Assembly: GCA_020186115.1 (NCBI GenBank)
Contig: WSYJ01000135.1
Coordinates: 1-64,000 of the forward strand
Source of the DNA: Histomonas meleagridis
Taxonomy: Eukaryota; Parabasalia; Tritrichomonadida; Dientamoebidae
Reading direction: 5' to 3'
DNA length: 64,000 nt
Of this stretch, positions 53,451 to 63,860 are shown in pieces. Position numbers and translations under genes: made by a program. The notes under the pieces are model-generated. The model was given only the letters and a program-made list of their open reading frames with translations, made no database searches and had not been told where the DNA came from. Every line of letters begins with the position of its first letter. The stretch's first letter is position 1.

Positions 53451-55292
53451 TTAAAAACGATAAAGTTGATCTTCGTTGTGTGATAAGAATCTTTTTGCTC
53501 TGAATACATCTTGGATTGGTAAATCACTCATCATGAATATCCAAGGCTTTTCGAATATTACGATTTTGTCATTACTTAAATATTCTGCGTATAAAATATC
53601 ATAATAAGGTAATTTATATGCTCCTTTTTCTAGTCCTTTATAATCTCTAATCAAAGCTCTTGCGGAAGAATATTGTAATACTTTCGTTGGGCTTTCTCTA
53701 TTAAATGAAATACCATTTGCTGAAACATAACCTTTCACTCCGAACTTTGTAATTTTCCTTGGCTTAACTTTATTGTTTTTAACATTTATCACTAACATCT
53801 TTTTCCCTCCATTACTCACCAATATTCGATTATAACCTGGTTGGAATTCGAATGTTGAGAAAGGTGTTTCAAACATTGGTAAAACATTTATTATGTTATT
53901 TAATTCATTATCGAGAACAAAAATTCGTTTTAATCCTCCAACACAAATAATATTATCTTTTGTAGAAAATGAAATCCTAAAAATTGGAAATCCAATATTA
54001 AATGATTTCCCATCTTCTCTATGTATATAACCTCCGATTGTTCCATAATATAAAACTCCTGTGGGTGAATATCGTAATACTGTTGCTGCTTCATAAATAT
54101 TTTCTGCAAATGACCATTTGTCATTATTATATATTAACTCTCGTGTATTATTTGCTGAATATGATATCTTTTTACCATCTAAAGATACTGCAACAGTATT
54201 AATTTGAACGCCATCTTCTGCCGTTTTTAATGTTAATTCAAGTTTCCCTTCATTGCCATCAAGTTTCCAGACAGTAAGTGTCTTACCAAAGCCTCCAGCA
54301 ACTATTATTTCATTGTCATCAGATCGAATTGCTGATGATACTGCTGGACTCTTTTGATGAGGATAAATTAAATTACGACGCACACAAAAAGTCGCATCGT
54401 TCGAGGCACTTATGACATAGTTATGGCCATCAAAAACTAAGGAAACAACATCATGTGTATGGTTACGTGATAAACTGGTTTGAACCCATTGCTTAGTACG
54501 TGGATTATATGAAAATTGGACAACTGTAGGATCAACACCTGACGCCCAAAGAATTTTTTTGTTAGATACAATACAATAGATTGGGGCTTGATGTGAAACA
54601 AATTCATCTGTGATGGTGGCTGTTAATGAATCCCATATACGAAGTGTTCCTGTAGAATCGCCAGTGGCAAAAAGATTATTATTAAATGATAATGGTGTAA
54701 TTGCCCAAATACTAATATGATCATTGGGTGAATTATTGGGAACGTTGAAGATTGCAATAATGGCACCTGTCTTTGTGTCGATTTTACATATTTTCCCAGT
54801 GACATTTCCTGAATAAATATTATCATCATTATCAAAGCATACAGAAATGACTGTTGAGTCTAAAGGCTCTGATGTGCGGATAAGTTCTAGGCCATTATCT
54901 GTGCTGAAAATACGAATGACTTTTTGATCACCACAGGCAACTGCTATGAGATTTTGACTGTGATTAGTGGCAATGGCAAAAATGCTACCGCCATACCCTG
55001 CATACCCAAGAGAAACGCATCGCTCGGCATCAAAAATGGATAATTGTCCTGATAAAGTTGCAACAGCAATTACATCTTTGCCTTCAAATTTGCAAAATGT
55101 TATACCTTTCAAGTCATTGCTAACTGCGACTTCAAATGAGGCAATGCAATATGAGTTTTCTTTGATATTCCACAGTTCAAGAATTCCATTCGAACGACCA
55201 ACTGCTAATGTATCATGGGCTTCATTAATGGAAATAGAGACAATTGGTGATGGAACGTAATCGAAAAAGCGTATTCTGTGGATCTCAGTCAT
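53451..55292 (-). CDS. UTP4: UTP4/Cirhin, t-UTP subunit of the small-subunit processome
   Basis: 613 residues from ATG at 55292 (MTEIHRIRFFDYVPSPIVSI). The opening RIRFFDYVPSPI matches the Cirhin/UTP4 hallmark (HRVRFFNYVPSGI). The whole length is WD40-type beta-propeller sequence, with blades such as LAVGRSNGILELWNI, IRIFSTDNGLELI, LFATGDSTGTLRIWDS and YVISASNDATF. That fits the tandem propellers of UTP4 (686 residues in human). It acts in the nucleolus in rDNA transcription and early 18S processing. Its promoter region is shared with the divergent gene at 55484 and has two CCGTTT motifs. Confidence 0.92.
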   Translation of the reverse strand: MTEIHRIRFFDYVPSPIVSISINEAHDTLAVGRSNGILELWNIKENSYCIASFEVAVSNDLKGITFCKFEGKDVIAVATLSGQLSIFDAERCVSLGYAGYGGSIFAIATNHSQNLIAVACGDQKVIRIFSTDNGLELIRTSEPLDSTVISVCFDNDDNIYSGNVTGKICKIDTKTGAIIAIFNVPNNSPNDHISIWAITPLSFNNNLFATGDSTGTLRIWDSLTATITDEFVSHQAPIYCIVSNKKILWASGVDPTVVQFSYNPRTKQWVQTSLSRNHTHDVVSLVFDGHNYVISASNDATFCVRRNLIYPHQKSPAVSSAIRSDDNEIIVAGGFGKTLTVWKLDGNEGKLELTLKTAEDGVQINTVAVSLDGKKISYSANNTRELIYNNDKWSFAENIYEAATVLRYSPTGVLYYGTIGGYIHREDGKSFNIGFPIFRISFSTKDNIICVGGLKRIFVLDNELNNIINVLPMFETPFSTFEFQPGYNRILVSNGGKKMLVINVKNNKVKPRKITKFGVKGYVSANGISFNRESPTKVLQYSSARALIRDYKGLEKGAYKLPYYDILYAEYLSNDKIVIFEKPWIFMMSDLPIQDVFRAKRFLSHNEDQLYRF

Positions 55293-55483
55293 GATTTTTT
55301 CTAATGTTTTTGGTTGACCACAAATTTCATAAACGGTCTCATAAGTACAAACGGCCGTAAGCCAAACGTTATTTTATAATGTCATTTAACAGACTTAGTC
55401 AATTTTAAGTCGACCGTTAACATTACTAAGTATGACAGCAATCATTACTTTTCTAAAGCTTACATGATATCACATTTTTAAAA
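55293..55483. promoter_or_regulatory. Divergent promoter region between UTP4 and the helicase-C gene
   Basis: 191 bp between starts. It holds AAACGGTCTC at about 55331, ACAAACGGCCG at about 55347 and GACCGTTAAC at about 55413, all of the (A)ACCGTT/AACGG type. An initiator TCACATTTTT at 55470 lies 14 bases before the plus-strand ATG. Confidence 0.5.
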
Positions 55484-56437
55484 ATGAATGCAAACCATCA
55501 AGGAATTAATCCAAAGCAATCAAAGCAGAATTCAAATTTTCGAATTGATCAAAATCAACAAACGATGAATCCAAACTATCAAGGAATTGATCCAAATCAA
55601 CAAACGATGAATCCAAATTATCAAGGAATTAATCCAAATCAACAAACGCTGAATCCAGGCCTCCAAAATCTTTATCAAAACCAACAAGTAATTTATCCAA
55701 TTCAACAAATATCTTGCACAAATCAACAGGGAGTTGACATAAATCAAATAGCACTTCTTAACCAGCAAGTTGCAAGATTAAATATCCAAGTCAGCAACCT
55801 TCTAAGTCACGTCAAGAATTTAAGTCAACAAATAATGATTTTAAGCCAACAGATTTGTAATACAAATCAAATCATATTAACTGGAACAACCAAACCAAGC
55901 AATAAGCCAAACGTTTCTCCACCAAAATCCAACAATTCCCAATCAATTTTTAAAAATATTTCTCATTATTACATTTTAACCAAACAAGCCGATTTTAAAC
56001 AGAGCAAACTTCCATGTCTTTTACGCATTATCCAGAATATTCAGTATCGCAAAATTATTATTTTTGTTACCCAAAGTAAAGATGCTGAAACAATAAAAGA
56101 CAGCTTTATGAGCATTAACATTAACTCTTCATTCATTTCTAATAGTCTTCCACAAAATATATTTCAAAAGAATTTGCGAAATTTCTTATCAGGTAAATCG
56201 AACATATTAATATCAACTGACCCTTTACCAGATGCACCTTTTAAGCAAATATCGGCTGTAATTTTTTGCGGACTTCCGAAAACTGTTTCCCAATATCAAA
56301 ACAAAATTAGTATAATAGAATGGGACATAAATGGTGGATTTGTGTTGAGTATTATAGCTCCGGATCATCAGCAAAGGCTCAACAAAATTGAAAAACAATG
56401 TAGCATAAAGATATTTCAGTTCCCATTTCTCAAATGA
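55484..56437 (+). CDS. Asn/Gln-rich protein with an orphan helicase C (RecA2-like) domain
   Basis: 317 residues from ATG at 55484, 14 bases after a TCACATT initiator. Residues 1-70 carry a tandem repeat of about 12 residues (NPNYQGIDPNQQ, NPNYQGINPNQQ, NPGLQNLYQNQQ), Asn/Gln-rich and prion-like. Residues 70-130 may form a coiled coil (LLNQQVARLNIQVSNLLSHV). Residues about 155-317 resemble the second RecA domain of DEAD-box helicases: a YYILTKQADFKQSKLPCLLR lead-in, motif IV-like KIIIFVTQSKDAETI, motif V-like ILISTDPLPDAPF (normally TDxxARGxD), then AVIFCGLPKT. The first RecA domain with Walker A/DEAD is absent, and the arginine-finger motif VI is not seen. It cannot be an active helicase alone. 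Confidence 0.7.
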   Translation: MNANHQGINPKQSKQNSNFRIDQNQQTMNPNYQGIDPNQQTMNPNYQGINPNQQTLNPGLQNLYQNQQVIYPIQQISCTNQQGVDINQIALLNQQVARLNIQVSNLLSHVKNLSQQIMILSQQICNTNQIILTGTTKPSNKPNVSPPKSNNSQSIFKNISHYYILTKQADFKQSKLPCLLRIIQNIQYRKIIIFVTQSKDAETIKDSFMSININSSFISNSLPQNIFQKNLRNFLSGKSNILISTDPLPDAPFKQISAVIFCGLPKTVSQYQNKISIIEWDINGGFVLSIIAPDHQQRLNKIEKQCSIKIFQFPFLK

Positions 56438-56518
56438 AAAAGTGACAAATGCTGTTAATAAACTTTACAAATTATTTTTGAAAAAGAAATGCAGCTAATT
56501 TTGTTTATTCTGTTAATG

Positions 56519-57112
56519 TTAACATTTGCATTTTTTACCATTCCCTCCATCGTCCTTTTTCGTAACGTCAACTGTAATTGGTTGCGCTGACGTGAGTATC
56601 TGGAAAACACATTCTGCTGCAGCGTTAAATAACGGTACAACTCCATTTTTCGTAGATGCCGATGTTAGGAATAATGAATGTGCTTTATTGTTTTGTACCA
56701 TTACATCAGAATCATTTAAAATTTCTGATCTTTGTTCTGACGTCAATAAATCCTCTTTTGTCAGAACAAGGAAAATTATGCACTCTGGTACTTGTTGGCG
56801 AACTCGTGAGATCCAACTTGGTATTGTGTCTTTGGAATCATAATCAAAACATATAAAAGCAATATCAGAATCACGATAAAACATTCCACCAATAGATTGA
56901 AATCTTTCTTGGCCTGCTGTATCCCAAATATGAAGTTCAACTTTAGATTGATCTGAGACTTCAACAGTAGTACTACAAAATGCAGGAGCAACAGTAGGTT
57001 GTGTTTCAGTTTCATATGGTTGCTCAAAAAATGTATTTATCAGAGAAGTTTTGCCAACGCCGCTTGATCCTACTAAGATGATCTTTAGCGGCCTTCTTTC
57101 TTTTTCGTCCAT
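56519..57112 (-). CDS. Rab-like small GTPase with CxC tail
   Basis: 197 residues from ATG at 57112 (MDEKERRPLKIILVGSSGVGKT). Seen: P-loop GSSGVGKT (15-22), switch-I TQPTVAPAF with the conserved Thr, switch-II WDTAGQERFQSI as in true Rabs, and a C-terminal KKCKC for prenylation. The base-recognition motif NKxD is TKED here, and the G5 region SASTKNG is near normal. Probably a vesicle-traffic Rab of a trichomonad-specific branch. AAAACCGTTAATAAG lies about 16-30 bases before the ATG, like the other GTPase gene. Confidence 0.9.
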   Translation of the reverse strand: MDEKERRPLKIILVGSSGVGKTSLINTFFEQPYETETQPTVAPAFCSTTVEVSDQSKVELHIWDTAGQERFQSIGGMFYRDSDIAFICFDYDSKDTIPSWISRVRQQVPECIIFLVLTKEDLLTSEQRSEILNDSDVMVQNNKAHSLFLTSASTKNGVVPLFNAAAECVFQILTSAQPITVDVTKKDDGGNGKKCKC

Positions 57113-57373
57113 TTGTTTGCACTTATTAACGGTTTTTAACATTGAAATTTTGAGCAATGAAATTAATTAATTCAAAATTGTGAACAGTCAGATCATTTCC
57201 TTGTCAAAAATTGTTGTAAGATGGGTTCCAATTATAAAACACCTAAAAAAATAAGATTATATATATATATCCAATAAGTGAACATATATCGTGATATTAT
57301 ACACAAAAATATCTGATCAAAATATATAACTTACTATAAATATAAAAAGATAATTTTTGATTTATTTTCGTAT

Positions 57374-57903
57374 TCAGTCTGCTGAAGCATTTGCTTCAAA
57401 TATTTCTTTGCCATAAACATAAAACATGCCACTGATTATGTATCCAACTTTTGCTTCTGGTAGATTACCATCTTTAGCAAACAAGTCAAATTCGAATCCA
57501 AAACAATTAATAACTATATGTATGAATTTAGTTCCTATAATTGTATCCGTTTTAACTGAAGTTATTTTCCCATTAATAATTGCACTTGGAATTTGTGAAA
57601 AAAAATCAGTTTTCCCGAAAAAGCAGGAGAACCAGCTTTTGAAGAAAGTAGTTCTGGCGCTAATTTAAATTTGTTGTTGGCTTCAAATTCTCTTTCATCC
57701 TTATAAATATTTCCACATGGACCTAAAAGCAGAACAAGGTGGAAAGAAAGTATTTTGCCCACAGATGGGTCTTTTAGGTTAAACATTTGAACATAAAAAG
57801 GAAGTTCGGTTCGATCATTTTGAAACAAGAATTTAACAACAGCTTTATCATTTCTCAGATCACTTTCCAAACTCAGAAGCTTTCGCTTATGAACCTTTGC
57901 CAT
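57374..57903 (-). pseudogene. Unknown small protein gene with one frameshift
   Basis: The ATG at 57903 (MAKVHKRKLLSLESDLRN) opens about 100 codons. At an A4/T8 tract near 57598-57612 the coding signal moves to the next frame and continues for about 75 codons (IINGKITSVKTDTIIGTKF; VGYIISGMFYVYGKEIFE) to a stop at 57374-57376. Without a one-base change the product would be about 175 residues, beta-rich, with no signal peptide. No family recognised. The shift could be an assembly error in a homopolymer. Confidence 0.5.
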
Positions 57904-58296
57904 ATCGAAAAATACAAAATAAATCTCCCATATGGGAAAAAAGAGATGTAAAAAGTTTCGTTGAAGTTTCCAAAAAAATTTATTTTCTCAAATTCTCAAT
58001 GGTATATCATGTGTTTTAACTATAGTATATTTTTAAACATGCAATGCTCTCTATAGAGTTTGAAGCGTATGATTTGATTAAATTGTTTTAAAATTAATTA
58101 TTCATTTTTCTCGTGAACAATGCAAGAAAAATAGTAAATAAATTTAACGCTAGAACCATATCTTATATACATATTTCCAAAATATTTTTCAAACATTATG
58201 CAAAATTCCATAACAAATTAATTCATATTCTTGCACAAACATAAAAGAGTTTTGTGTTATCTTTTTAAAAATATTTAAAAAATCTATATATAAATT
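57904..58296. other. Intergenic DNA
   Basis: Nothing recognised. AT-rich. Confidence 0.5.
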
Positions 58297-60594
58297 TTAT
58301 TCAATAGTTTCCTCGTTACTTATTTTATACAATTCATCTATAAATAGAGTTGCTTGTTCGTGTAAATCAGCATATTCCACTGCTTTTTCCAATATCCAAG
58401 TTACAGCGTTTGATTGTTCTTCGAAATCGATTAAACTTTCGAAATTTATTTTTGCTATACACGAAACCAAAGTAAAAGAAGAATCGATCACGTCAAAATA
58501 ATCCAACACATTTCTATAAACGATATCCAACAACGAAAAAGCGATTTGAAGCACATCAACAAAACCACAATTTAAAACGCATTTTGTTAAATCGATCCAA
58601 TTTTCAATTTTTACTTCTATTACATTTACCGAATTTCTTAATTTCATATTTTCCACATTTAATAACTCAGCAAAAAACGGCACAAATTCACACATTACTT
58701 CTGAATGATACTCAAAAAAAGAGACAAAAGTTATTATTATATTATCTAAATCATATTGGTCATTTAATTTGTTGATCATCTCGAACAATTTCTTTGTAAC
58801 TTGATGAACAAAAGGACGAAAATATATTGAGCAAGAAAGTAATGAATAACAAGACAACAAAGTTCTTAAATCATTACTATCATTAACAATAAAATTTTCC
58901 AAAATTATAACAATTTGATTCATATAATTTTGGATTTCGATGTTATAATATTTTGCTAATGAACAAATTGGTAATAAACAATAACTTTGTATATTCTTGA
59001 TATATAAATTATATATAACTGGTAAATATTCAATTGCCGAAATTGTAACTTTCGATAAAATCAAATTCATTAACTCAAATATTTCATCTTGAAATGTTAA
59101 CAACAAATGATTAACAAATGATTCTTCCATTAATTTAATTGTTGGTTCGATTAATATATGAACTATACCAATATTATCAATATGCTGAACAATATTAAAA
59201 AATGAATCAAATGAAACAGAAACAATTAAAAAATTAGTCGAATGAAACATAATATAAAATATTGGAAATATTTCATTATAAGGAAATCCTTCAACAATTG
59301 ATAACTTAGAAAGAATTCGTAACGAAAGAATAACATTAAATGGATGATCATTTTCTAAGATAGATATAAATTGTGGAATGAATTTAAGTAAATGATTCGA
59401 ATATTCTTCTTTCTTACTTATGGATGATATTGTACTTAACGCTAAATTTCGAATTCGAACGTTAGAATTATTAATACAATTTTGCAAAAATGTGATTACA
59501 AATTCGATAGGTGGTAATTTATCAGATAATTTTAATAATATATGTAATAAAATTATTGATATTTCTAAAAAAGTAGAATTGTTACTTTGTGAATAATTGG
59601 AAATTAATGGTAAAAAAATTGTCGATGAATGATCTGGAAATGCTTGTGAAAATACAAATAATAATGAAATAGAAGCAAGATGTGGATTCCAATCTTCAGG
59701 TGAATTAGGTTCTGTAGAAGGGATAACAGAAAGAATTCGTAATATATGTGGAAAAAAAGTGTCAAAAACTGTAAAGTTTAGAAAAAATTGATTTGTTTTG
59801 ATTTGGCGGTTTACGATCGATTTAGTGAGTCGAAGAGATGTAATAAGTAGTTCCTCATTGTCAGATGTTGCTAGGATGTCCTTGGTTATCGAAAGTAATA
59901 AGAGTATGACTGGTTTAATAAAAGGAAATGAAACTCGTGAAAAGCGATGCCAAACATTTAAACATTGAATTTGAAAATTTGGATGTGTGGTAAGTTGAAG
60001 AAGACATTCAAGAAAAGATTGCCTCTCTTCAATGGGAACTGCTTCAATAATATTTTCAGACATATTTTGCAACGTGAGTAAAATATCAGATGTGAAATTT
60101 GGATTTAAGAGATATTGAATTAATGTATGGAATAAAAATAATGACTGCGTTTTGTTTAACATTGTAGATTGAAGCATTATACTAAATGATGTTAATAAAT
60201 TATGCAGAAAAAAATCATTTTTTTCTGATGTGATTTTCCATATTTCTTCAATTGCTTGAGGATAAATATTACTCCTAACTAAAACTCCTAAAACCATACC
60301 AAGTAAAATGGAGGCTGCTCTAGATAAATTATTGATACCAAGATCCATATATAAAATACAATCATTAATTATTCCTTTACAAAATTCAATATTATGAAAT
60401 CCTTTTTCAACTTCTTGATATAAAAGAATAAATGCATGATTGATTGCTAATGAATCTTTTTTTCTTCTAATAACATCGACCAATTGATTTAAATACTGTT
60501 CATAGTTTTCGCTTTTGAGTTTGGTAATGAAATTCATTGCTTCATCTCTAATAGAATTTTCATTACATGAGAGTCTGTTCAGCACTGGCTCCAT
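58297..60594 (-). CDS. HEAT/importin-beta-like helical repeat protein
   Basis: 765 residues from ATG at 60594 (MEPVLNRLSCNENSIRDEAM). An out-of-frame ATG four bases earlier is likely skipped. Its whole length is alpha-helical repeats of about 40 residues (LTLQNMSENIIEAVPIEERQ; SFLECLLQLTTHPNFQIQCL; RIRNLALSTISSIS). The opening (NxxIRxEAxxFI-like, then NHAFILLYQEVEK) resembles the N-terminal HEATs of importin-beta/TNPO proteins, but no definite CRIME or Ran-binding block was recognised. A TTAACGGTC motif lies about 20-30 bases upstream. It could be a karyopherin or another HEAT scaffold. Confidence 0.7.
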   Translation of the reverse strand: MEPVLNRLSCNENSIRDEAMNFITKLKSENYEQYLNQLVDVIRRKKDSLAINHAFILLYQEVEKGFHNIEFCKGIINDCILYMDLGINNLSRAASILLGMVLGVLVRSNIYPQAIEEIWKITSEKNDFFLHNLLTSFSIMLQSTMLNKTQSLFLFHTLIQYLLNPNFTSDILLTLQNMSENIIEAVPIEERQSFLECLLQLTTHPNFQIQCLNVWHRFSRVSFPFIKPVILLLLSITKDILATSDNEELLITSLRLTKSIVNRQIKTNQFFLNFTVFDTFFPHILRILSVIPSTEPNSPEDWNPHLASISLLFVFSQAFPDHSSTIFLPLISNYSQSNNSTFLEISIILLHILLKLSDKLPPIEFVITFLQNCINNSNVRIRNLALSTISSISKKEEYSNHLLKFIPQFISILENDHPFNVILSLRILSKLSIVEGFPYNEIFPIFYIMFHSTNFLIVSVSFDSFFNIVQHIDNIGIVHILIEPTIKLMEESFVNHLLLTFQDEIFELMNLILSKVTISAIEYLPVIYNLYIKNIQSYCLLPICSLAKYYNIEIQNYMNQIVIILENFIVNDSNDLRTLLSCYSLLSCSIYFRPFVHQVTKKLFEMINKLNDQYDLDNIIITFVSFFEYHSEVMCEFVPFFAELLNVENMKLRNSVNVIEVKIENWIDLTKCVLNCGFVDVLQIAFSLLDIVYRNVLDYFDVIDSSFTLVSCIAKINFESLIDFEEQSNAVTWILEKAVEYADLHEQATLFIDELYKISNEETIE

Positions 60595-60887
60595 CCATGC
60601 AAGGAACCTTGAAGACCGTTAATGAGTTAATAACTTGCAATAATGTATATCGGTTTTCCGATCGTTTCCTCACAATTTTCAGAATAGCCGAAAGACGTCT
60701 TTCGGATTTAAAAAAAAATCAAATAAAATATTTTTAATTATAAATTTTTTGTTATTTAAATGAGTTTAAATATCTATAAATTTGTTGATCTGATTTGAGA
60801 TGTATATATGCATTAATAATTGTACTAGATTTAGTTGCAAAAAATTGCCAGTTTTCAAAAAAATGCCAGGCTCAAAGTTGTTGAGTC

Positions 60888-63545
60888 ATGGAGACAACAA
60901 GAGGAATTAAAGACGAGAAAGGAAAAACAATAAAATTTGAAGTAATTCCTGAGGCCTTTTATGCAGCTGTAATGAAGGCAAAAGGAAAACCAGTTGTTTT
61001 TGTTACTATTTTTGGTTCATATCAAAATGGAAAATCAACAACTATAAAATTACTTACAAGAGACGAAAGAATTAGAATAGGAAATGGAGTGGCCGAAAGC
61101 ACAACAGGTGCCTTTATGTATGGACCAATTTCTTTTAATGATTTTCGGAAACGATTTGGTAAAGAAAGCGTAGAAGGCGATGAAACACAAATTTTTTTCA
61201 TTGATACCGAAGGTAGTGATGGTTTTACGTCAGGTTCTGGAAATACTGAAGTTAATCGACTTCTTATTATCCAACTTATTGCACCATATGCCTCTATTAG
61301 CAATGTCCTCATTTCAATGTTTCCTGCGAATGTTACTATTGATTCTGCAACAACTATTAAAGAAATAATTGATATTGTAAATCGGATTCGCAAAGGTTTA
61401 CCCGCCGACAAAGTTCGGACGCACTTAATTTCTTTAATATCAAACTTTGCTGGGTATAAACCTTCTAAATTTGATAAATTCCAAAACAAATGCATGAAAG
61501 AAATAATTAAAAAAAAGCTCAAATTCCAAGATCTTGGAATCAACGAAGCAATTCCACTTTCTCAATATGACATTAACAAAAGTCCATATGAACAAGATGC
61601 TGTTTTTAATGAAGGATTTAAAATATTTGCTCAACATGTAATACAGCATATCGAAGCATCGCAAAAAGATTTTAAACTAGAAGCCGAAGATTCATTTCAA
61701 ATGTTCCAAAAATTAGCTAATCTAACTGAAGAACAACAAATTACACAAATCATTGATGAGTTATATCGCCAAGAATTCCAAAAAGGCGTCGAAACAAAAT
61801 GTTCACAAATAGTTGATCAAATTATTAATGAAAAAATCGAAGATTTGCAAAAATTAATTTCTGATATTCAAGATAAACTTAACAAAGAATTAAATGTTGA
61901 GTTACCTAAACTTAATGAAAATGAAATTAATAATGAGTTATTCCAAAAACTTGATAAAGCACTTGATCCCGAAGATAAAACATTAAATATATATCCAAAA
62001 TTCAAGCTAAAAATTGTTGAATCGATTTCAAAAAAATTTCAAGAAATTAATAACATTTATAATTCAGTTAAAAATCAACAAATTAAATTTGTTAAACAAA
62101 GAATTTTCAAATTATTTAATGACAAAAATGATCAATTAGAAGCGAAAATCGATGATAGTGATTCGAATAAGATATTAAACACAATTAATTTCAATGAAAT
62201 TAAAGATGAAATTGATGAATATGTACATAATTTTTATCAAGAAAAAAATATTCATTTAAATGATATTGAACAATTAAACATTAATGATTTCATTGACGAA
62301 CATATGAACATCTTAAAGAATAATATTGAACAATATGTAAATGAAAAAATCGAGAAAAATATTCAAGAAAAACTAAAAGAAACTGAAGAAAGAATTGAAT
62401 TAATTGTTTCAACTGTTGTTAAACATTTAGCAAATGAAATTAAAAGTTATAATATTAATCAATTAAATGAAATAACACCAAAGTTAAAAGACAAAATATA
62501 TAATAATTGTTTACAATATTTGGAAGAAATGCCAAATAAGAAAATAAGAAAAATTATTAATGATGAAATAGTTAAAAATTTAAGTGAATTAAATACAATA
62601 ATTGCAGAAGAAAAAGCTGAAAGAATTAAAACATTTAATGAAAATGTTAAAAATAAATATAACGATATCATTGGACTTATAAAACAAAAAGAAAATGAAT
62701 CCGAAAATATTATTAATAGTAAAAATGATATTTATAATTTAGATGAAATCATTAATTTAAGTAATATTAATAATATCGAATCCGAAATTAATAACGAATT
62801 AACAAACATCGAAAAATATATCGATGAACATGCAAAAGAATCCATTAAAACAGAAATCAAAAACGTGAAATCTAATATTAATAATATTGCAAAAGATAAA
62901 GTCAAAAAAAATATAAATAAATATATCGATGAAAACATTCAAGTTGTTGTACAAACAGAATTAAATAACATACAAAACTCAATACAAAATAATAAAATAC
63001 CAACAGATATACAAAATGAATTATTAGAAAGATGTGTAAATTCATTTATAGATAAAAGTCGAAATGTTTTTCCAATTGATGAAAAGTTAAAACAAATAAT
63101 AAATAACAAAGTTTTAAACGCTTTAGTAAACTCATCACAGTTTACTAATTTACCAGATATGATAAGTCATCAACAAACAACAGCTCGAAAACAAGAAATG
63201 CAAAATGCTAAAAATAGTATTAAATCTATATTAACAATTGAGAAAATGAGCGCTAAAATTAAGATGCAAAATAGTAAATCATGTGAATTCAGTGGCGTCT
63301 TCCCAAGTAATATCCAATCGACTTTAAGTAATAAATTTAATGGAATTCTTTCCCAAATTAATGAAGAAAAAATAAAATCTGAAATCGAAGTGTATATCAA
63401 AAATGAAATATCTAATTGTGTTACTGAATTATCTGATGAAGCGAAAATAATATCGAGAAAAAATAAGAAAGAGAAGGAAAAGTTCGAAAAAGAAATGTTA
63501 AGTTTTCTTAAAGATTCTGCTAAGGCCATCTCAAAAATTAAATAA
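60888..63545 (+). CDS. GB1/RHD3-type large GTPase with long coiled-coil tail
   Basis: 885 residues from ATG at 60888 (METTRGIKDEKGKTIKFEV). The N-terminal G domain (about 20-265) has P-loop GSYQNGKST (43-51), switch-I Thr-73 in ESTTGAFMYGP, and switch-II DTEGSD (106-111), the pattern of guanylate-binding/atlastin/RHD3 proteins. The RD base-recognition motif of the class is not obvious. Residues about 270-880 are highly charged, Asn/Lys/Glu-rich helix and coiled coil. No transmembrane hairpin is seen, so it is closer to GBP-like than to atlastin/Sey1 ER-fusion enzymes. The tail ends in a basic KKEKEKFEKEM segment. Membrane or cytoskeletal scaffolding is inferred; a trichomonad-expanded family. 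Confidence 0.85.
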   Translation: METTRGIKDEKGKTIKFEVIPEAFYAAVMKAKGKPVVFVTIFGSYQNGKSTTIKLLTRDERIRIGNGVAESTTGAFMYGPISFNDFRKRFGKESVEGDETQIFFIDTEGSDGFTSGSGNTEVNRLLIIQLIAPYASISNVLISMFPANVTIDSATTIKEIIDIVNRIRKGLPADKVRTHLISLISNFAGYKPSKFDKFQNKCMKEIIKKKLKFQDLGINEAIPLSQYDINKSPYEQDAVFNEGFKIFAQHVIQHIEASQKDFKLEAEDSFQMFQKLANLTEEQQITQIIDELYRQEFQKGVETKCSQIVDQIINEKIEDLQKLISDIQDKLNKELNVELPKLNENEINNELFQKLDKALDPEDKTLNIYPKFKLKIVESISKKFQEINNIYNSVKNQQIKFVKQRIFKLFNDKNDQLEAKIDDSDSNKILNTINFNEIKDEIDEYVHNFYQEKNIHLNDIEQLNINDFIDEHMNILKNNIEQYVNEKIEKNIQEKLKETEERIELIVSTVVKHLANEIKSYNINQLNEITPKLKDKIYNNCLQYLEEMPNKKIRKIINDEIVKNLSELNTIIAEEKAERIKTFNENVKNKYNDIIGLIKQKENESENIINSKNDIYNLDEIINLSNINNIESEINNELTNIEKYIDEHAKESIKTEIKNVKSNINNIAKDKVKKNINKYIDENIQVVVQTELNNIQNSIQNNKIPTDIQNELLERCVNSFIDKSRNVFPIDEKLKQIINNKVLNALVNSSQFTNLPDMISHQQTTARKQEMQNAKNSIKSILTIEKMSAKIKMQNSKSCEFSGVFPSNIQSTLSNKFNGILSQINEEKIKSEIEVYIKNEISNCVTELSDEAKIISRKNKKEKEKFEKEMLSFLKDSAKAISKIK

Positions 63546-63860
63546 AGAAATTATTTATTTATTTTTTTTTTAATTTTAAGTGAATTAAATGAAAATTAAA
63601 TCATTTACTGTTTGCGATTCTTTTGACATATGAAAGAGTTTTATGTGTGATAAATATAATGAAAATTCAAGTTCTATTTAGATATGAATATGTGAGTAAA
63701 TAGTACATAAGAAATTGTTATTTAAATAAGAACTTATTTATGAAAAAATCAGTAACGTGGTATTGCTTAAAGCAGACACTAATCTTTCATTAATTGTTAC
63801 AAATTCGCAAATTTTAAAATTGTTGTATAAAAAAACAAATAATTCTAAAACATTCATATT
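63546..63860. other. Intergenic DNA between convergent 3' ends
   Basis: Nothing recognised beyond A/T runs. Confidence 0.5.

Noticed and set aside
55532-55768. Minus-strand 78-codon frame opposite the Asn/Gln-rich repeats
   Set aside because: Its Ile/Leu/Trp repeats are just the antisense reading of the tandem NPNYQG repeats.
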